Shown one piece after another: positions 17,102 through 25,361 of a stretch of 64,000 nt of DNA. A program made the position numbers and the translations under genes. Source of the DNA: Tannerellaceae bacterium (GTDB lineage: Bacteria; Bacteroidota; Bacteroidia; Bacteroidales; Tannerellaceae); contig JAIRPK010000040.1 of the NCBI GenBank assembly GCA_031257015.1, forward strand, positions 1 through 64,000. Direction: 5' to 3'. Under the pieces are notes generated by a model. The model was not told the DNA's origin and did not search any database. It saw only the letters and a program-made list of their open reading frames with translations. Position 1 is the stretch's first letter. Each line of letters opens with the position of its first letter.

Positions 17102-20100
17102 GTGAAGAAAGTTTTCCATCATATTGTTTTTCTGATACTCCTCGGCTTGTTGGGCGCTTGCGGCACGACTAAAAATACCAAAACGAGGAGGCTTTATCAT
17201 TCCCTGAACTCGCGATATAATATTTATTTTAATGGGAAAACTTCTTTCGACGAGGCTCTCGATGCGATGCAAAAAGGATACAAGGAAAGCTATACGGAAC
17301 GGATTTTAATGTATCCCGTGAGTGCGCTGCCAAAGGAGAAAACAACCACCGGAGGGCCTTTTGACCGCGCTATTGAGAAGGGCAACAAGGCTATCAAACT
17401 TCATTCTATTCAGGCCAAGCCGGCAAAAAAAAGCGGATGGCGAAACAATCCTAAAATGGTCGCTTTTATGGAGCAGGAGGAATATAATCCGTTCCTCAAA
17501 TTCTGCTGGTTAATCGTCGGCGAAGGACAGTTCTATAATGCTGATTTTCTGCAGGCTTCCGCTACATTTTCTTATATCGCGAAGCATTATGCGCACGATG
17601 AAATCATGGCGGCGGACGCACGGCTATGGCAGGCGCGATGCTATTCCGAAATGGGGTGGCTATACGAGGCGGAGGATATTTTGGGAAAGCTCAATACTCG
17701 TGGTATTCCTAAGGAAAGCCGCGACAGATACGCCGCTGTTTATGCTGATTATCTGATTAAGAATCAACAATTTGCGGAAGCAATTCCTTATTTGCAAACG
17801 GCTGTTAAAACGGAGAAGGACAAGCTTCAAAAAAATAGAATGAAATATCTTCTGGGGCAACTGTATTCCGGCGATGGCCAGAACGAGCTGGCTTACAGGA
17901 TGTTCGGGGCTGTTGCAGCTGCCAGTCCGCCTTATGAGCTTGAATTTGCAGCCAGAATCCGTCAAACGGAGGTTTTTCCGGGGGCGAATCCGCGTAAGAT
18001 GGTCGGAATGTTGGAAGGTATGGCCAAAAGTGAGAAAAATAAGGATTATCTGGATCAGATATATTATGCTCTGGGGAATATATATATGGCCGGGAGAGAT
18101 ACTGTGCAGGCGATAAAATATTATGAAAAAGGGGTGGAAATGAGTACGCAGAATGGAATGGATAAGGCTATTCTCCAGATTCGGCTCGGAGACCTCTATT
18201 TCGGAATGAAAAATTACATAAAAGCTCAACCGTGTTTCAGCGGAGCGGTTGGAATTATAAAAAAAGAATATAAGGATTACGAAAGAATTGCTACCCTCTC
18301 GGCTGTTCTGGATGAATTGGTCATACATGCCGAAGCGATTCATTTGCAGGACAGTCTCCAAAAGGTTGCACGTATGCCTGAAGCGGAACGTTTAGCCTTG
18401 ATAGACAAGAAAATAGAGCAGGTCATCAAGGATGAAAAAGAGGCTAAAAAGCAAGCTGAAAAGGATGCGATGATGGCCGAACGCGAGGGAATGGGAACGG
18501 GTATCGACCGGCCGGGAATGGAGATTGTGACGCCGACTATGCCCGGCGCCAGCGGAGGGAGCGGTTTTTATTTCTATAACCCTCAAATGGTCTCGCAAGG
18601 AAAGGCGCAATTCCAGCGGAAATGGGGACGCCGCCCATTAGAGGATGACTGGAGGAGGAAGAACAAGAAAGTCACTACGTTTGACGAGACGGCTGCTGCA
18701 CTGGAAACACCTGTTGCTCAGAGAGATAAGCCTCTTCCTGCCGATTCTGCAAATGTTGCTGAAGCGGACAGCATTGCCGACAATCCCAAGTCCCGCGAAT
18801 ATTATTTGCAGCAGCTTCCTTCCACAGAGGAGGAGTTTGAGGCTTCAAACACGATTATTATTGACGGCATGTACAATATCGGCTTGATTTACAAGGATAA
18901 ACTGGACGATATGTCCTTGTCGATCGAGGCGTTGGAGGAGCTTGAAAAACGCTTCCCGGACAATGAGCATCGACAGGATTGTTATTACCAGATTTATCTG
19001 ATGGCTTTGCGAATGAAGGATGCCGGGCTAGCCGAAAAGTATAAGGACAAGATGATGGCGGAGTTTCCTGATGACGACCATACTATTGCTATCTCAGACC
19101 CTGATTATGAGTACAATATGCGGTCGATGGACAGTATCCAGACGGCTGTGTATGATGCTACTTACGCGGCTTATCTGGCTGAAGACACGGCCGCAGTTCA
19201 CAATAATTACAATGAAATCAGCGCTAAGTATCCCCTGGCCGATCTGCTGCCGAAGTTCATGTTTTTACATGCTCTAAGTTATGTTCAGCAGGATGATGCA
19301 GAGGGGTTCAAAAATACACTTAAAGCTTTGATAGAGAAGTATCCTAAAGCCGATGTTACAGAACTTGCGGGAGAAATGTTGAAAGGAGTTCTCCGTGGAC
19401 GGGAACTTGCCCAGGGGAGTTTTAAAGGTATGATTTGGAACATGAGGTTCGGTGGCGACGGGATGCTATCGGCTGAAGATTCGGCTCGTGTTTTCTCGGC
19501 GGAGAGGAACATGCCCTGCCGCGTGATCATGATGTATCCGGAAGGAAATATTGATCGGAACTCTTTATTATATATTGTGGCCGCTTATAATTTCTCTAAT
19601 TTCCTGGTTAAAGAGCTTGATTTGACCTTTGAGGATGCGGGTGGAGCAAGGATGCTTTCTGTTAGTGGATTTGTACATTTTGACGAAGCAATGCAGTATT
19701 ATAAAATGATTTACGGAAGTAACGGCTACGCATCCAAACTTAGCAGCGAAATAGCAATAATCCCGATTAGCGATGAGAACTATGAAACTCTCATGCGCGG
19801 CAAAACTTTGGACGAATATTTAGACTTCCTTGAAGAGGCTTACGGCGAGGCTGCATCAATCTTAACCGCCCGCTTGAGAGCCAGAATTGACGTCGCACGG
19901 AAGGATGAAGAAAAGATCGAGGACGCCAAGTATGAACCCATAAATGAACCTGCTGAAATACAGACAGATGAACCGGAATTGCCAACAATTATCTCAACGA
20001 TCGCACCAGACAATAATCCCGCAGACACAATCGCTTTTGCCGACGACATACCTGTTTCTCCAATAAAATCAGACACCATTCCCGCCGCAATCGTCCTTCC

Positions 20101-20302
20101 TGATACAGCGACAAAATCCCCTGCCGCAGTAATTAATCCTGCTGAAAAGACAGAAAAGCCTAAAACTCCTGCACAGATCAGAAAAGAAAAAGAGCGCGAA
20201 TACAAAAAACGCCAGCAGGAAAAAGAAAATGCGAGAAAAGAAAAGGAAAAGGCCTATAAAATGAAACAGAGGGAGAAGAAAAAGGCGGCGAGAAAGAAAT
20301 AA
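17102..20302 (+). CDS. Large TPR lipoprotein resembling SprE/PorW of the type IX secretion/gliding machinery
   Basis: A 1066-residue lipoprotein starting with GTG; the signal ends at LLGACG, giving a lipidated Cys near residue 20. The N-terminal region has the family pattern of a Tyr/Asn-rich segment (YHSLNSRYNIYFNG), then several tetratricopeptide-like helix pairs between about 130 and 430, a Lys/Glu-rich linker near 435-480, a second TPR block at about 590-760 and a long charged C-terminal tail that ends in Lys/Glu/Arg-rich coiled coil (about 1020-1066). SprE/PorW proteins are outer-membrane-associated lipoproteins needed for T9SS function; the assignment rests on general likeness, not alignment. 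thyA follows. Confidence 0.7.
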   Translation: MKKVFHHIVFLILLGLLGACGTTKNTKTRRLYHSLNSRYNIYFNGKTSFDEALDAMQKGYKESYTERILMYPVSALPKEKTTTGGPFDRAIEKGNKAIKLHSIQAKPAKKSGWRNNPKMVAFMEQEEYNPFLKFCWLIVGEGQFYNADFLQASATFSYIAKHYAHDEIMAADARLWQARCYSEMGWLYEAEDILGKLNTRGIPKESRDRYAAVYADYLIKNQQFAEAIPYLQTAVKTEKDKLQKNRMKYLLGQLYSGDGQNELAYRMFGAVAAASPPYELEFAARIRQTEVFPGANPRKMVGMLEGMAKSEKNKDYLDQIYYALGNIYMAGRDTVQAIKYYEKGVEMSTQNGMDKAILQIRLGDLYFGMKNYIKAQPCFSGAVGIIKKEYKDYERIATLSAVLDELVIHAEAIHLQDSLQKVARMPEAERLALIDKKIEQVIKDEKEAKKQAEKDAMMAEREGMGTGIDRPGMEIVTPTMPGASGGSGFYFYNPQMVSQGKAQFQRKWGRRPLEDDWRRKNKKVTTFDETAAALETPVAQRDKPLPADSANVAEADSIADNPKSREYYLQQLPSTEEEFEASNTIIIDGMYNIGLIYKDKLDDMSLSIEALEELEKRFPDNEHRQDCYYQIYLMALRMKDAGLAEKYKDKMMAEFPDDDHTIAISDPDYEYNMRSMDSIQTAVYDATYAAYLAEDTAAVHNNYNEISAKYPLADLLPKFMFLHALSYVQQDDAEGFKNTLKALIEKYPKADVTELAGEMLKGVLRGRELAQGSFKGMIWNMRFGGDGMLSAEDSARVFSAERNMPCRVIMMYPEGNIDRNSLLYIVAAYNFSNFLVKELDLTFEDAGGARMLSVSGFVHFDEAMQYYKMIYGSNGYASKLSSEIAIIPISDENYETLMRGKTLDEYLDFLEEAYGEAASILTARLRARIDVARKDEEKIEDAKYEPINEPAEIQTDEPELPTIISTIAPDNNPADTIAFADDIPVSPIKSDTIPAAIVLPDTATKSPAAVINPAEKTEKPKTPAQIRKEKEREYKKRQQEKENARKEKEKAYKMKQREKKKAARKK

Positions 20303-20344
20303 CGATTAGATTCCTTTACAACTGAACTTTTGCATATTAAAATA

Positions 20345-21139
20345 ATGAAACAATATTTGGATTTACTGGATAAAACACTCACCAATGGAACGCTAAAAAG
20401 CGACCGGACTGGTACAGGTGCATTAAGCATATTCGGCCATCAAATGCGATTTGACCTCAACGATGGATTCCCGGCGATTACGACCAAAAGACTGCATCTG
20501 AAATCTATTATTTACGAATTACTTTGGTTTTTGAAGGGTGATACCAATGTGCGATTCCTTAATGAAAATGGAGTAAGTATATGGAATGAATGGGCGGATG
20601 CTGACGGTAACTTGGGGCATATCTATGGATACCAATGGCGTTCATGGCCAGATTATTCCGGGAGGACGATAGACCAGATTAGCAAGGCAGTTGAGTTGAT
20701 TAAGCATGAGCCTGATTCGCGGCGTATCATTGTTAGCGCATGGAATGTTGCGGATTTGGAGAATATGAAGCTGCTGCCGTGCCATGTATTATTCCAATTC
20801 TATGTGGCGGACGGGAAACTGAGTTTGCATATGTATCAGAGGAGCGCGGATATTTTCCTCGGCGTTCCGTTCAATATTGCTTCTTATGCACTACTGTTGC
20901 AGATGACAGCGCATGTGACTGGCTTGACACCAGGCGAATTTGTCCATACGCTGGGAGATGCTCACATTTACAAAAATCATCTGGAGCAGGTAAAACTTCA
21001 ACTGGCCAGGACGCCGAAAGAACTTCCGCGAATGGAAATTAATACGGAGGTGAAATCTATTTTTGATTTCACATTCACGGATTTCCGCCTGGTTGGTTAT
21101 GAACCGTATCCTCATATTAAAGGTGAGGTGGCGGTTTGA
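20345..21139 (+). CDS. thyA: Thymidylate synthase
   Basis: A 264-residue enzyme converting dUMP to dTMP with methylenetetrahydrofolate as carbon donor and reductant. The catalytic [10 protein letters not shown] places the nucleophile at Cys146, as in the E. coli enzyme, and SDRTGTG near the N-terminus is the phosphate-binding Arg loop. I use ATG 20345, which gives the canonical length; an in-frame TTG at 20330 is not needed. folA follows 40 bp later, closing the folate cycle. Confidence 0.97.
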   Translation: MKQYLDLLDKTLTNGTLKSDRTGTGALSIFGHQMRFDLNDGFPAITTKRLHLKSIIYELLWFLKGDTNVRFLNENGVSIWNEWADADGNLGHIYGYQWRSWPDYSGRTIDQISKAVELIKHEPDSRRIIVSAWNVADLENMKLLPCHVLFQFYVADGKLSLHMYQRSADIFLGVPFNIASYALLLQMTAHVTGLTPGEFVHTLGDAHIYKNHLEQVKLQLARTPKELPRMEINTEVKSIFDFTFTDFRLVGYEPYPHIKGEVAV

Positions 21140-21179
21140 TGTTTGTCTGACTTGTTTAATGCTAAAAAAAATCTTTTTT

Positions 21180-21683
21180 ATGAGTATTATTTCTGTTATT
21201 ACGGCTGTTGATGAAAAAAATGCTATTGGGAAGAAAAATCAACTGCTTTGGAACCTACCCTTCGATATGCAACGTTTCAAGGGCGCAACTACGGGACATG
21301 CCGTCATTATGGGGCGGCGAACTTTTGAATCTCTGCCGAAAGGAGCTTTGCCGAATCGAAAGAATATCGTGCTGACGACCTTGCCGCCAGAGAGTTTTGT
21401 TAACGTTTTTGTATGCAACTCCATGCAGGATGCACTTGAATTGTGCGAGAAAGAGGAGGAGATTTTCATGATTGGCGGAGCAATGGTCTATAAGGCTGCA
21501 ATGGAAATTGCCGACAAGCTTTATCTCACCCGCGTGCACCATGTCTTTGAGGATGCGGATATATTTTTCCCTGACATCAATTTTGACGAATGGGAGGAGA
21601 CGGAGTGCGACCCGCGGCCTGCGGATGATAAACATGTTTATGCTTATACATTTCATACGTATGTGAGGAAAGCGAGGCGTTAG
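21180..21683 (+). CDS. folA: Dihydrofolate reductase
   Basis: A 167-residue enzyme that reduces the dihydrofolate made by ThyA to tetrahydrofolate with NADPH. It has the opening SVITAVDEKNAIG, the substrate loop LLWNLPFDMQRFK with catalytic Asp29, GRRTFES and the NADPH-binding IGGAMVY. The start is ATG 21180; upstream in-frame codons run inside thyA. A hairpin with T-tract at 21701-21755 follows. Confidence 0.96.
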   Translation: MSIISVITAVDEKNAIGKKNQLLWNLPFDMQRFKGATTGHAVIMGRRTFESLPKGALPNRKNIVLTTLPPESFVNVFVCNSMQDALELCEKEEEIFMIGGAMVYKAAMEIADKLYLTRVHHVFEDADIFFPDINFDEWEETECDPRPADDKHVYAYTFHTYVRKARR

Positions 21684-21700
21684 CTTTCCGGCTTTTAAAC

Positions 21701-21756
21701 ATTTAAGGCGCGAAGGGGAAATTGTGTGTTTCTTTCCTTCGAGCCTTTATTTTTTT
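21701..21756 (+). terminator. Probable folA terminator
   Basis: AAGGC..GAAGG..GAAA pairs imperfectly with TTTC..CCTTCG.GCCTT and is followed by TATTTTTTT. The rest of 21757-21990 has no gene that I can support. Confidence 0.6.
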
Positions 21757-21990
21757 ACAGACGGCCTGAAAATTTGATTTCGACAGAAGCACATTGAGAG
21801 AGAACTGCCCAGGGGGAGAATTTCCTGGTTTACAGGACATTGCCTCGGCAGGAATATTGCCGGCTTTTGACAGGAAACGTGAAAAATAAGTGTGCGTCAC
21901 CAGGGAAATTGTTTAAATCGAGCGTTTGCCGATCTGCTTCCTTCTGCCGGAACAAGCTGAGGCAGGCGGCAGACAAATTAAACAGAGGTG

Positions 21991-22127
21991 TTTGATTTTT
22001 CAAACAATATTGTTTGAATTATTCGGCACCGCTGTTTGAATTATTAAGCAGCGGTGTTTAATTTTTCAAACACCGCTGCTTGAATTATTCGGCAACGCTG
22101 TTTGAAAAATCAAGCAGCGGTGTTTAA
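21991..22127. repeat. Array D: GTTTGA/TCAAAC repeats at about 22-bp steps with strong hairpins
   Basis: GTTTGA, GTTTAA or GCTTGA starts at 21991, 22013, 22034, 22056, 22078, 22100 and 22122, a 21-22 bp step. 22001-22018 is a perfect 18-bp palindrome (TCAAAC plus AATATT plus GTTTGA). 22046-22059 (AAGCAGCGGTGTTT) is the exact reverse complement of 22069-22082, giving a 14-bp stem. The array sits between the 3' ends of folA and the ABC-F gene. No T-tract follows the stem, so it is not a standard terminator. Confidence 0.85.
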
Positions 22128-22259
22128 CTTTTTAAACAATATCTTTCCGTAAATGAATCGCGGCGCTTGATGGTTTTTCTACCGCTTTTGTAGAGTGTTA
22201 ACAGATGCAGGCTTACCGGCTTACCCTTTTTTCGCTTATTCTGAACTCGGAGGAAACGG

Positions 22260-24191
22260 TTATGAGCCAGCACGCTCCAATTCTTCGCTTAGGCTGGTCC
22301 ATTTATCAATTACCTCGTCCAGACGGCTTTTCATCTTGCCGTGCTCGGCGTAGAGAGTTGCGTCGGCAGCGCCTTCGGAGGTGGAGAGGCGAGATTCCAG
22401 GGCGGCGATGGCGGCTTCCAGCGATTCTATTTCGGCTTCGGCTTCGGCGATGGATTTCTCGACTCTTCTCAATGCTTTGCTTTGTTCCTTACGGGCTTCG
22501 TAGGATGTTTTGCCGGCGGCGGGCTGCTCGGCTGATGCAGAGGAGGAGGGGGCGATGGTTTTGCGCTCCAGCTCGTTGAGATTTTCAATCTTCTTGCGCT
22601 CCAAAAATTCGTATATCCCGCCGAGATGTTCGACAACGCGGCCTCCGCCAAATTCATATACTTTTTCAACAAGGCCATCGAGAAAGTCGCGGTCGTGGGA
22701 GACGACGATTATCGCTCCTTCAAAGTCTTTCAGTGCATTTTTCAGCACATCTTTTGAGCGCATGTCGAGATGGTTGGTCGGCTCGTCAAGAATGAGCAGG
22801 TTGACAGGGTTGAGCAGCAGGCGAATCATCGCCAGGCGGCTGCGCTCACCTCCGGACAGGACGCCGACGCGCTTCTCTGCCGCTTCGCCTCCGAACATGA
22901 ATGCGCCCAGGATGTCGCGGATTTTTGTTCGTATGTCTCCTTGTGCAACGTAGTCGATGGTGTCGAAAACGGTGAGGTTTTCGTCCAGGCGCTGGGATTC
23001 ATTTTGCGCAAAGTAGCCGATGCGGACGTTGTGCCCAAGGGTGAGTTTGCCGGCGTATTCTATCTCTCCTGTTATACACTTGATGAGTGTTGATTTGCCT
23101 TCGCCATTTTTGCCGACGAAGGCGACTTTTTCACCGCGGCGGATGCTTAGGTTTACGTTGCTAAAGACAAGATGGCGGTCGTATTGTTTAGCAACATCTT
23201 CCAGAACCAGCGGGTATGTGCCTGAACGGGGGGCGGGGGGAAATTTCAGATTAATGGCAGAATTATCTATTTGGTCTATTTCGATACGCTCAATCTTGTT
23301 CAGCTGTTTGATGCGCGATTGGACTTGCACGGCTTTAGTCGCTTTATAACGGAAGCGCTCGATGAATAGCTCTGTCTCGGCAAGCTTCTTTTTCTGGTTT
23401 TCGTAGGCGCGTTGCTGCTGTTCGAGGCGTTCGCGGCGAAGCTCTACATATTCGGAATATTTTACCTTATAATCATATATCTTCCCAAGTTCAATCTCAA
23501 TTGTGCGGAATGTTGTGCGATTTATAAACTCACGGTCGTGAGATACGACAACAACGGCGTTGGCATGAGTGGCGATGAACGTCTCCAGCCATTGGATTGA
23601 TTCGATGTCAAGATGATTCGTCGGCTCGTCCAAAAGAAGAATGTCCGGCTTGGTCAGCAGCAGACGGGCGAGTTCGATTCTCATACGCCAACCGCCGCTG
23701 AACTCCGACGTAGGGCGGTCAAAGTCGCTCCTGCTAAAGCCCAAGCCGAGCAGCGTCCGTTCGACTTCGGCCAGATATGTGTTCCCGCCCATCAGCATGA
23801 AGCGTTCCGAACTTTGGGCGGACTGCTCAATGAGGCGGTGGTAGGCGTCGGAATCGTAGTCCTCTCGACTTGACAATTCTTTATTGAGGCGGTCGATTTC
23901 TCTCTCCAGCTCATGAATATGTTCAAAAGCGCGTTCCGCTTCGGCTCTGACAGAGCGGGTGTCTTCGAGTTGCATCTGTTGAGGCAGATAGCCGACTGTT
24001 AAATCTTTCGGTATGGAGATTGTGCCGGATGTGGCGCCGCGAAGGCCGGCCAGAATGGAGAGCAGCGTTGTTTTTCCTGCACCGTTGCGGCCAACAAGAG
24101 CTATACGATCCTTTTTATTGATAACGAAGGATATGTCGTCGAAAAGATTGAAGCCGCCAAAATCTACTGTTAATGAATCTATTGAAATCAT
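22260..24191 (-). CDS. ABC-F family ATPase (ribosome-associated, duplicated ATP-binding cassettes)
   Basis: A 643-residue soluble protein with two ABC domains and no membrane segment. The first Walker A is GRNGAGKTT near residue 35, with signature SGGWRMR and Walker B ILLLDEPTNHLD. A charged linker follows, typical of ABC-F. The second Walker A is GKNGEGKST near 360, with signature LSGGERSR and Walker B LLILDEPTNHLD. The C-terminus (about 545-643) is a Lys/Glu-rich coiled coil. ABC-F proteins act on the ribosomal E site; it could be of the Uup or YheS type. I cannot assign an antibiotic-resistance role. Confidence 0.93.
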   Translation of the reverse strand: MISIDSLTVDFGGFNLFDDISFVINKKDRIALVGRNGAGKTTLLSILAGLRGATSGTISIPKDLTVGYLPQQMQLEDTRSVRAEAERAFEHIHELEREIDRLNKELSSREDYDSDAYHRLIEQSAQSSERFMLMGGNTYLAEVERTLLGLGFSRSDFDRPTSEFSGGWRMRIELARLLLTKPDILLLDEPTNHLDIESIQWLETFIATHANAVVVVSHDREFINRTTFRTIEIELGKIYDYKVKYSEYVELRRERLEQQQRAYENQKKKLAETELFIERFRYKATKAVQVQSRIKQLNKIERIEIDQIDNSAINLKFPPAPRSGTYPLVLEDVAKQYDRHLVFSNVNLSIRRGEKVAFVGKNGEGKSTLIKCITGEIEYAGKLTLGHNVRIGYFAQNESQRLDENLTVFDTIDYVAQGDIRTKIRDILGAFMFGGEAAEKRVGVLSGGERSRLAMIRLLLNPVNLLILDEPTNHLDMRSKDVLKNALKDFEGAIIVVSHDRDFLDGLVEKVYEFGGGRVVEHLGGIYEFLERKKIENLNELERKTIAPSSSASAEQPAAGKTSYEARKEQSKALRRVEKSIAEAEAEIESLEAAIAALESRLSTSEGAADATLYAEHGKMKSRLDEVIDKWTSLSEELERAGS

Positions 24192-24210
24192 CTTATATAT
24201 TTTTGAAAGA

Positions 24211-24240
24211 CAAAGATATAGCGTTTAGAATAATCCTCAA
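24211..24240 (-). promoter_or_regulatory. Promoter of the ABC-F gene
   Basis: On the minus strand TTG (24240-24238), a 19-bp spacer and TATCTTTG (24218-24211) lie 20 bp before the ATG. This is a full match to the Bacteroidetes -33/-7 arrangement. Confidence 0.75.
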
Positions 24241-24373
24241 CAGGGTCGGAATGCGTCCCGGAATCCTGAGTTCAGGATTGAAGGAAAAGCTCTAAAGCGC
24301 GTGGAAGAGGGGGGATGGAGCATATCAAAGATTACTTTTCGGTGAAAAAAGAAGGGGATTATCTTAATACCTA

Positions 24374-24404
24374 TTGCAAGTATTCTTTGGAGTTTATATC
24401 TTTG
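24374..24404 (+). promoter_or_regulatory. Promoter facing the polysaccharide locus, outside the invertible segment
   Basis: TTG at 24374-24376, a 20-bp spacer and TATCTTTG at 24397-24404. Transcription would begin near 24412 and run into a terminator-like hairpin at 24511-24539, about 130 nt later. Confidence 0.6.
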
Positions 24405-24466
24405 TGCCCATATCCAATCCTAAGTTTCAGAGCTGGATATACAATTTAATAATTAAGTAGTATTTT

Positions 24467-24643
24467 TTACATTGGTCTAAAGAATTGAGAATTAAGAACA
24501 CAACTAAGGAAACGGTGGCTTGAGAAAGTCGCCGTTTTTGATTTGCCAAGACCAAACTTTCCTGCATCTCCATATAATATTCTCCCTTCCCTTAATTTTT
24601 GAAGATTAAGATAAGCAGTCCAACGATCAGCTTCAGCAGTCAT
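24467..24643 (-). CDS. Small unidentified frame left of the promoter switch
   Basis: A 58-codon frame starting at ATG 24643. It includes LREGRILYGDAGKFGLGKS, which looks faintly like a glycine-rich loop; I do not recognise a family. It is the first frame that the invertible promoter would reach in the orientation seen here. It may be a fragment of a decayed gene. The hairpin at 24511-24536 lies inside it. Confidence 0.25.
   Translation of the reverse strand: MTAEADRWTAYLNLQKLREGRILYGDAGKFGLGKSKTATFSSHRFLSCVLNSQFFRPM
24511..24539 (+). terminator. Terminator-like hairpin in the leader of the polysaccharide locus
   Basis: AACGGTGGCT (24511-24520) pairs with AGTCGCCGTT (24527-24536) through a 6-nt loop, with two G-U pairs, followed by TTT (five consecutive T in total). 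It would end transcripts from the 24397 promoter after roughly 130 nt unless read through. Confidence 0.6.
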
Positions 24644-24711
24644 CTGTCACCTAGTATTTTTTGCCTGTTTGATAAATAAAATTTGGAAAGGGAAGATAGT
24701 TGTTAGCAGTT

Positions 24712-24934
24712 AAAACGTTCGTTTTTTTTGCCAATTCGATGGACAAAAGTAATTGATTTTTCTCACCACGCAAATTTTCACGATTATTTTTTTTCAACAG
24801 CCTGTATTTCTCTGATATACAACTATCTGCCGACATGCCGCAATGCCTTTCCTGATTGTAAATCATGCTAAAAAAGCGCATTGGTTCGGGCGAATAAAAG
24901 GGGCATTACAATTGGCAGTAAAAACGAACGTTTT
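24712..24934. promoter_or_regulatory. Invertible promoter segment with 25-bp inverted repeats (phase switch)
   Basis: The left repeat 24712-24736 and right repeat 24910-24934 are reverse complements at 23 of 25 positions. Each contains AAACGTTCGT, matching from memory the ARACGTTCGT core of the Mpi-inverted capsule promoters of Bacteroides fragilis. Between them lie 173 bp holding one promoter, on the minus strand: TTG, a 19-bp spacer and TACTTTTG at 24751-24744. It therefore points left, away from the flippase gene, which is the OFF orientation. No recombinase gene is in the window, so a trans-acting invertase is required. A 76-codon frame across the segment (24651-24881 minus) I regard as chance. 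Confidence 0.85.
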
Positions 24935-25361
24935 CGCTGACAATTCTTTTGAGGGAGAGGCTGAAGAAGAGGTGATGAATGATTATTGAAGGATGTAGCC
25001 ATAATAAATGGCGTTTTTTATCAACATATTTATTCATTCTCTGCATTTTGCCATAAAAAAAATAAAAAAGAATCATACTGATGGGAGTGATGAGCTTTTT
25101 TTGTATTTAGACAGTTCATCCCTGCTGTCCTTAATGATGTCAATCTATATAAAAATCGTACTCTATTTGAATTCTGTGATCAATGAGATTAATCCTAAGG
25201 TTTATGGTATCAATACTAATGACTATTGCGTTAACCACAACATATATTGGTATTAATAACAAGGTTATTGCGTTGATTGCAACATATCAAAAATGAACAT
25301 TATAGTATATAGTGAGTCTATAAAGCTCATATTGAGCAGTCTTTAATTTAAGGAGGAAAAT

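Noticed and set aside
21703-21900. Minus-strand frame after folA
   Set aside because: It overlaps the folA terminator and has no gene features.
24651-24881. Small gene inside the promoter switch
   Set aside because: It spans the left inverted repeat and the promoter; such segments are normally non-coding.
25008-25256. 82-codon frame before the flippase
   Set aside because: AT-rich leader sequence with Lys/Ile/Asn/Tyr runs and no family likeness.
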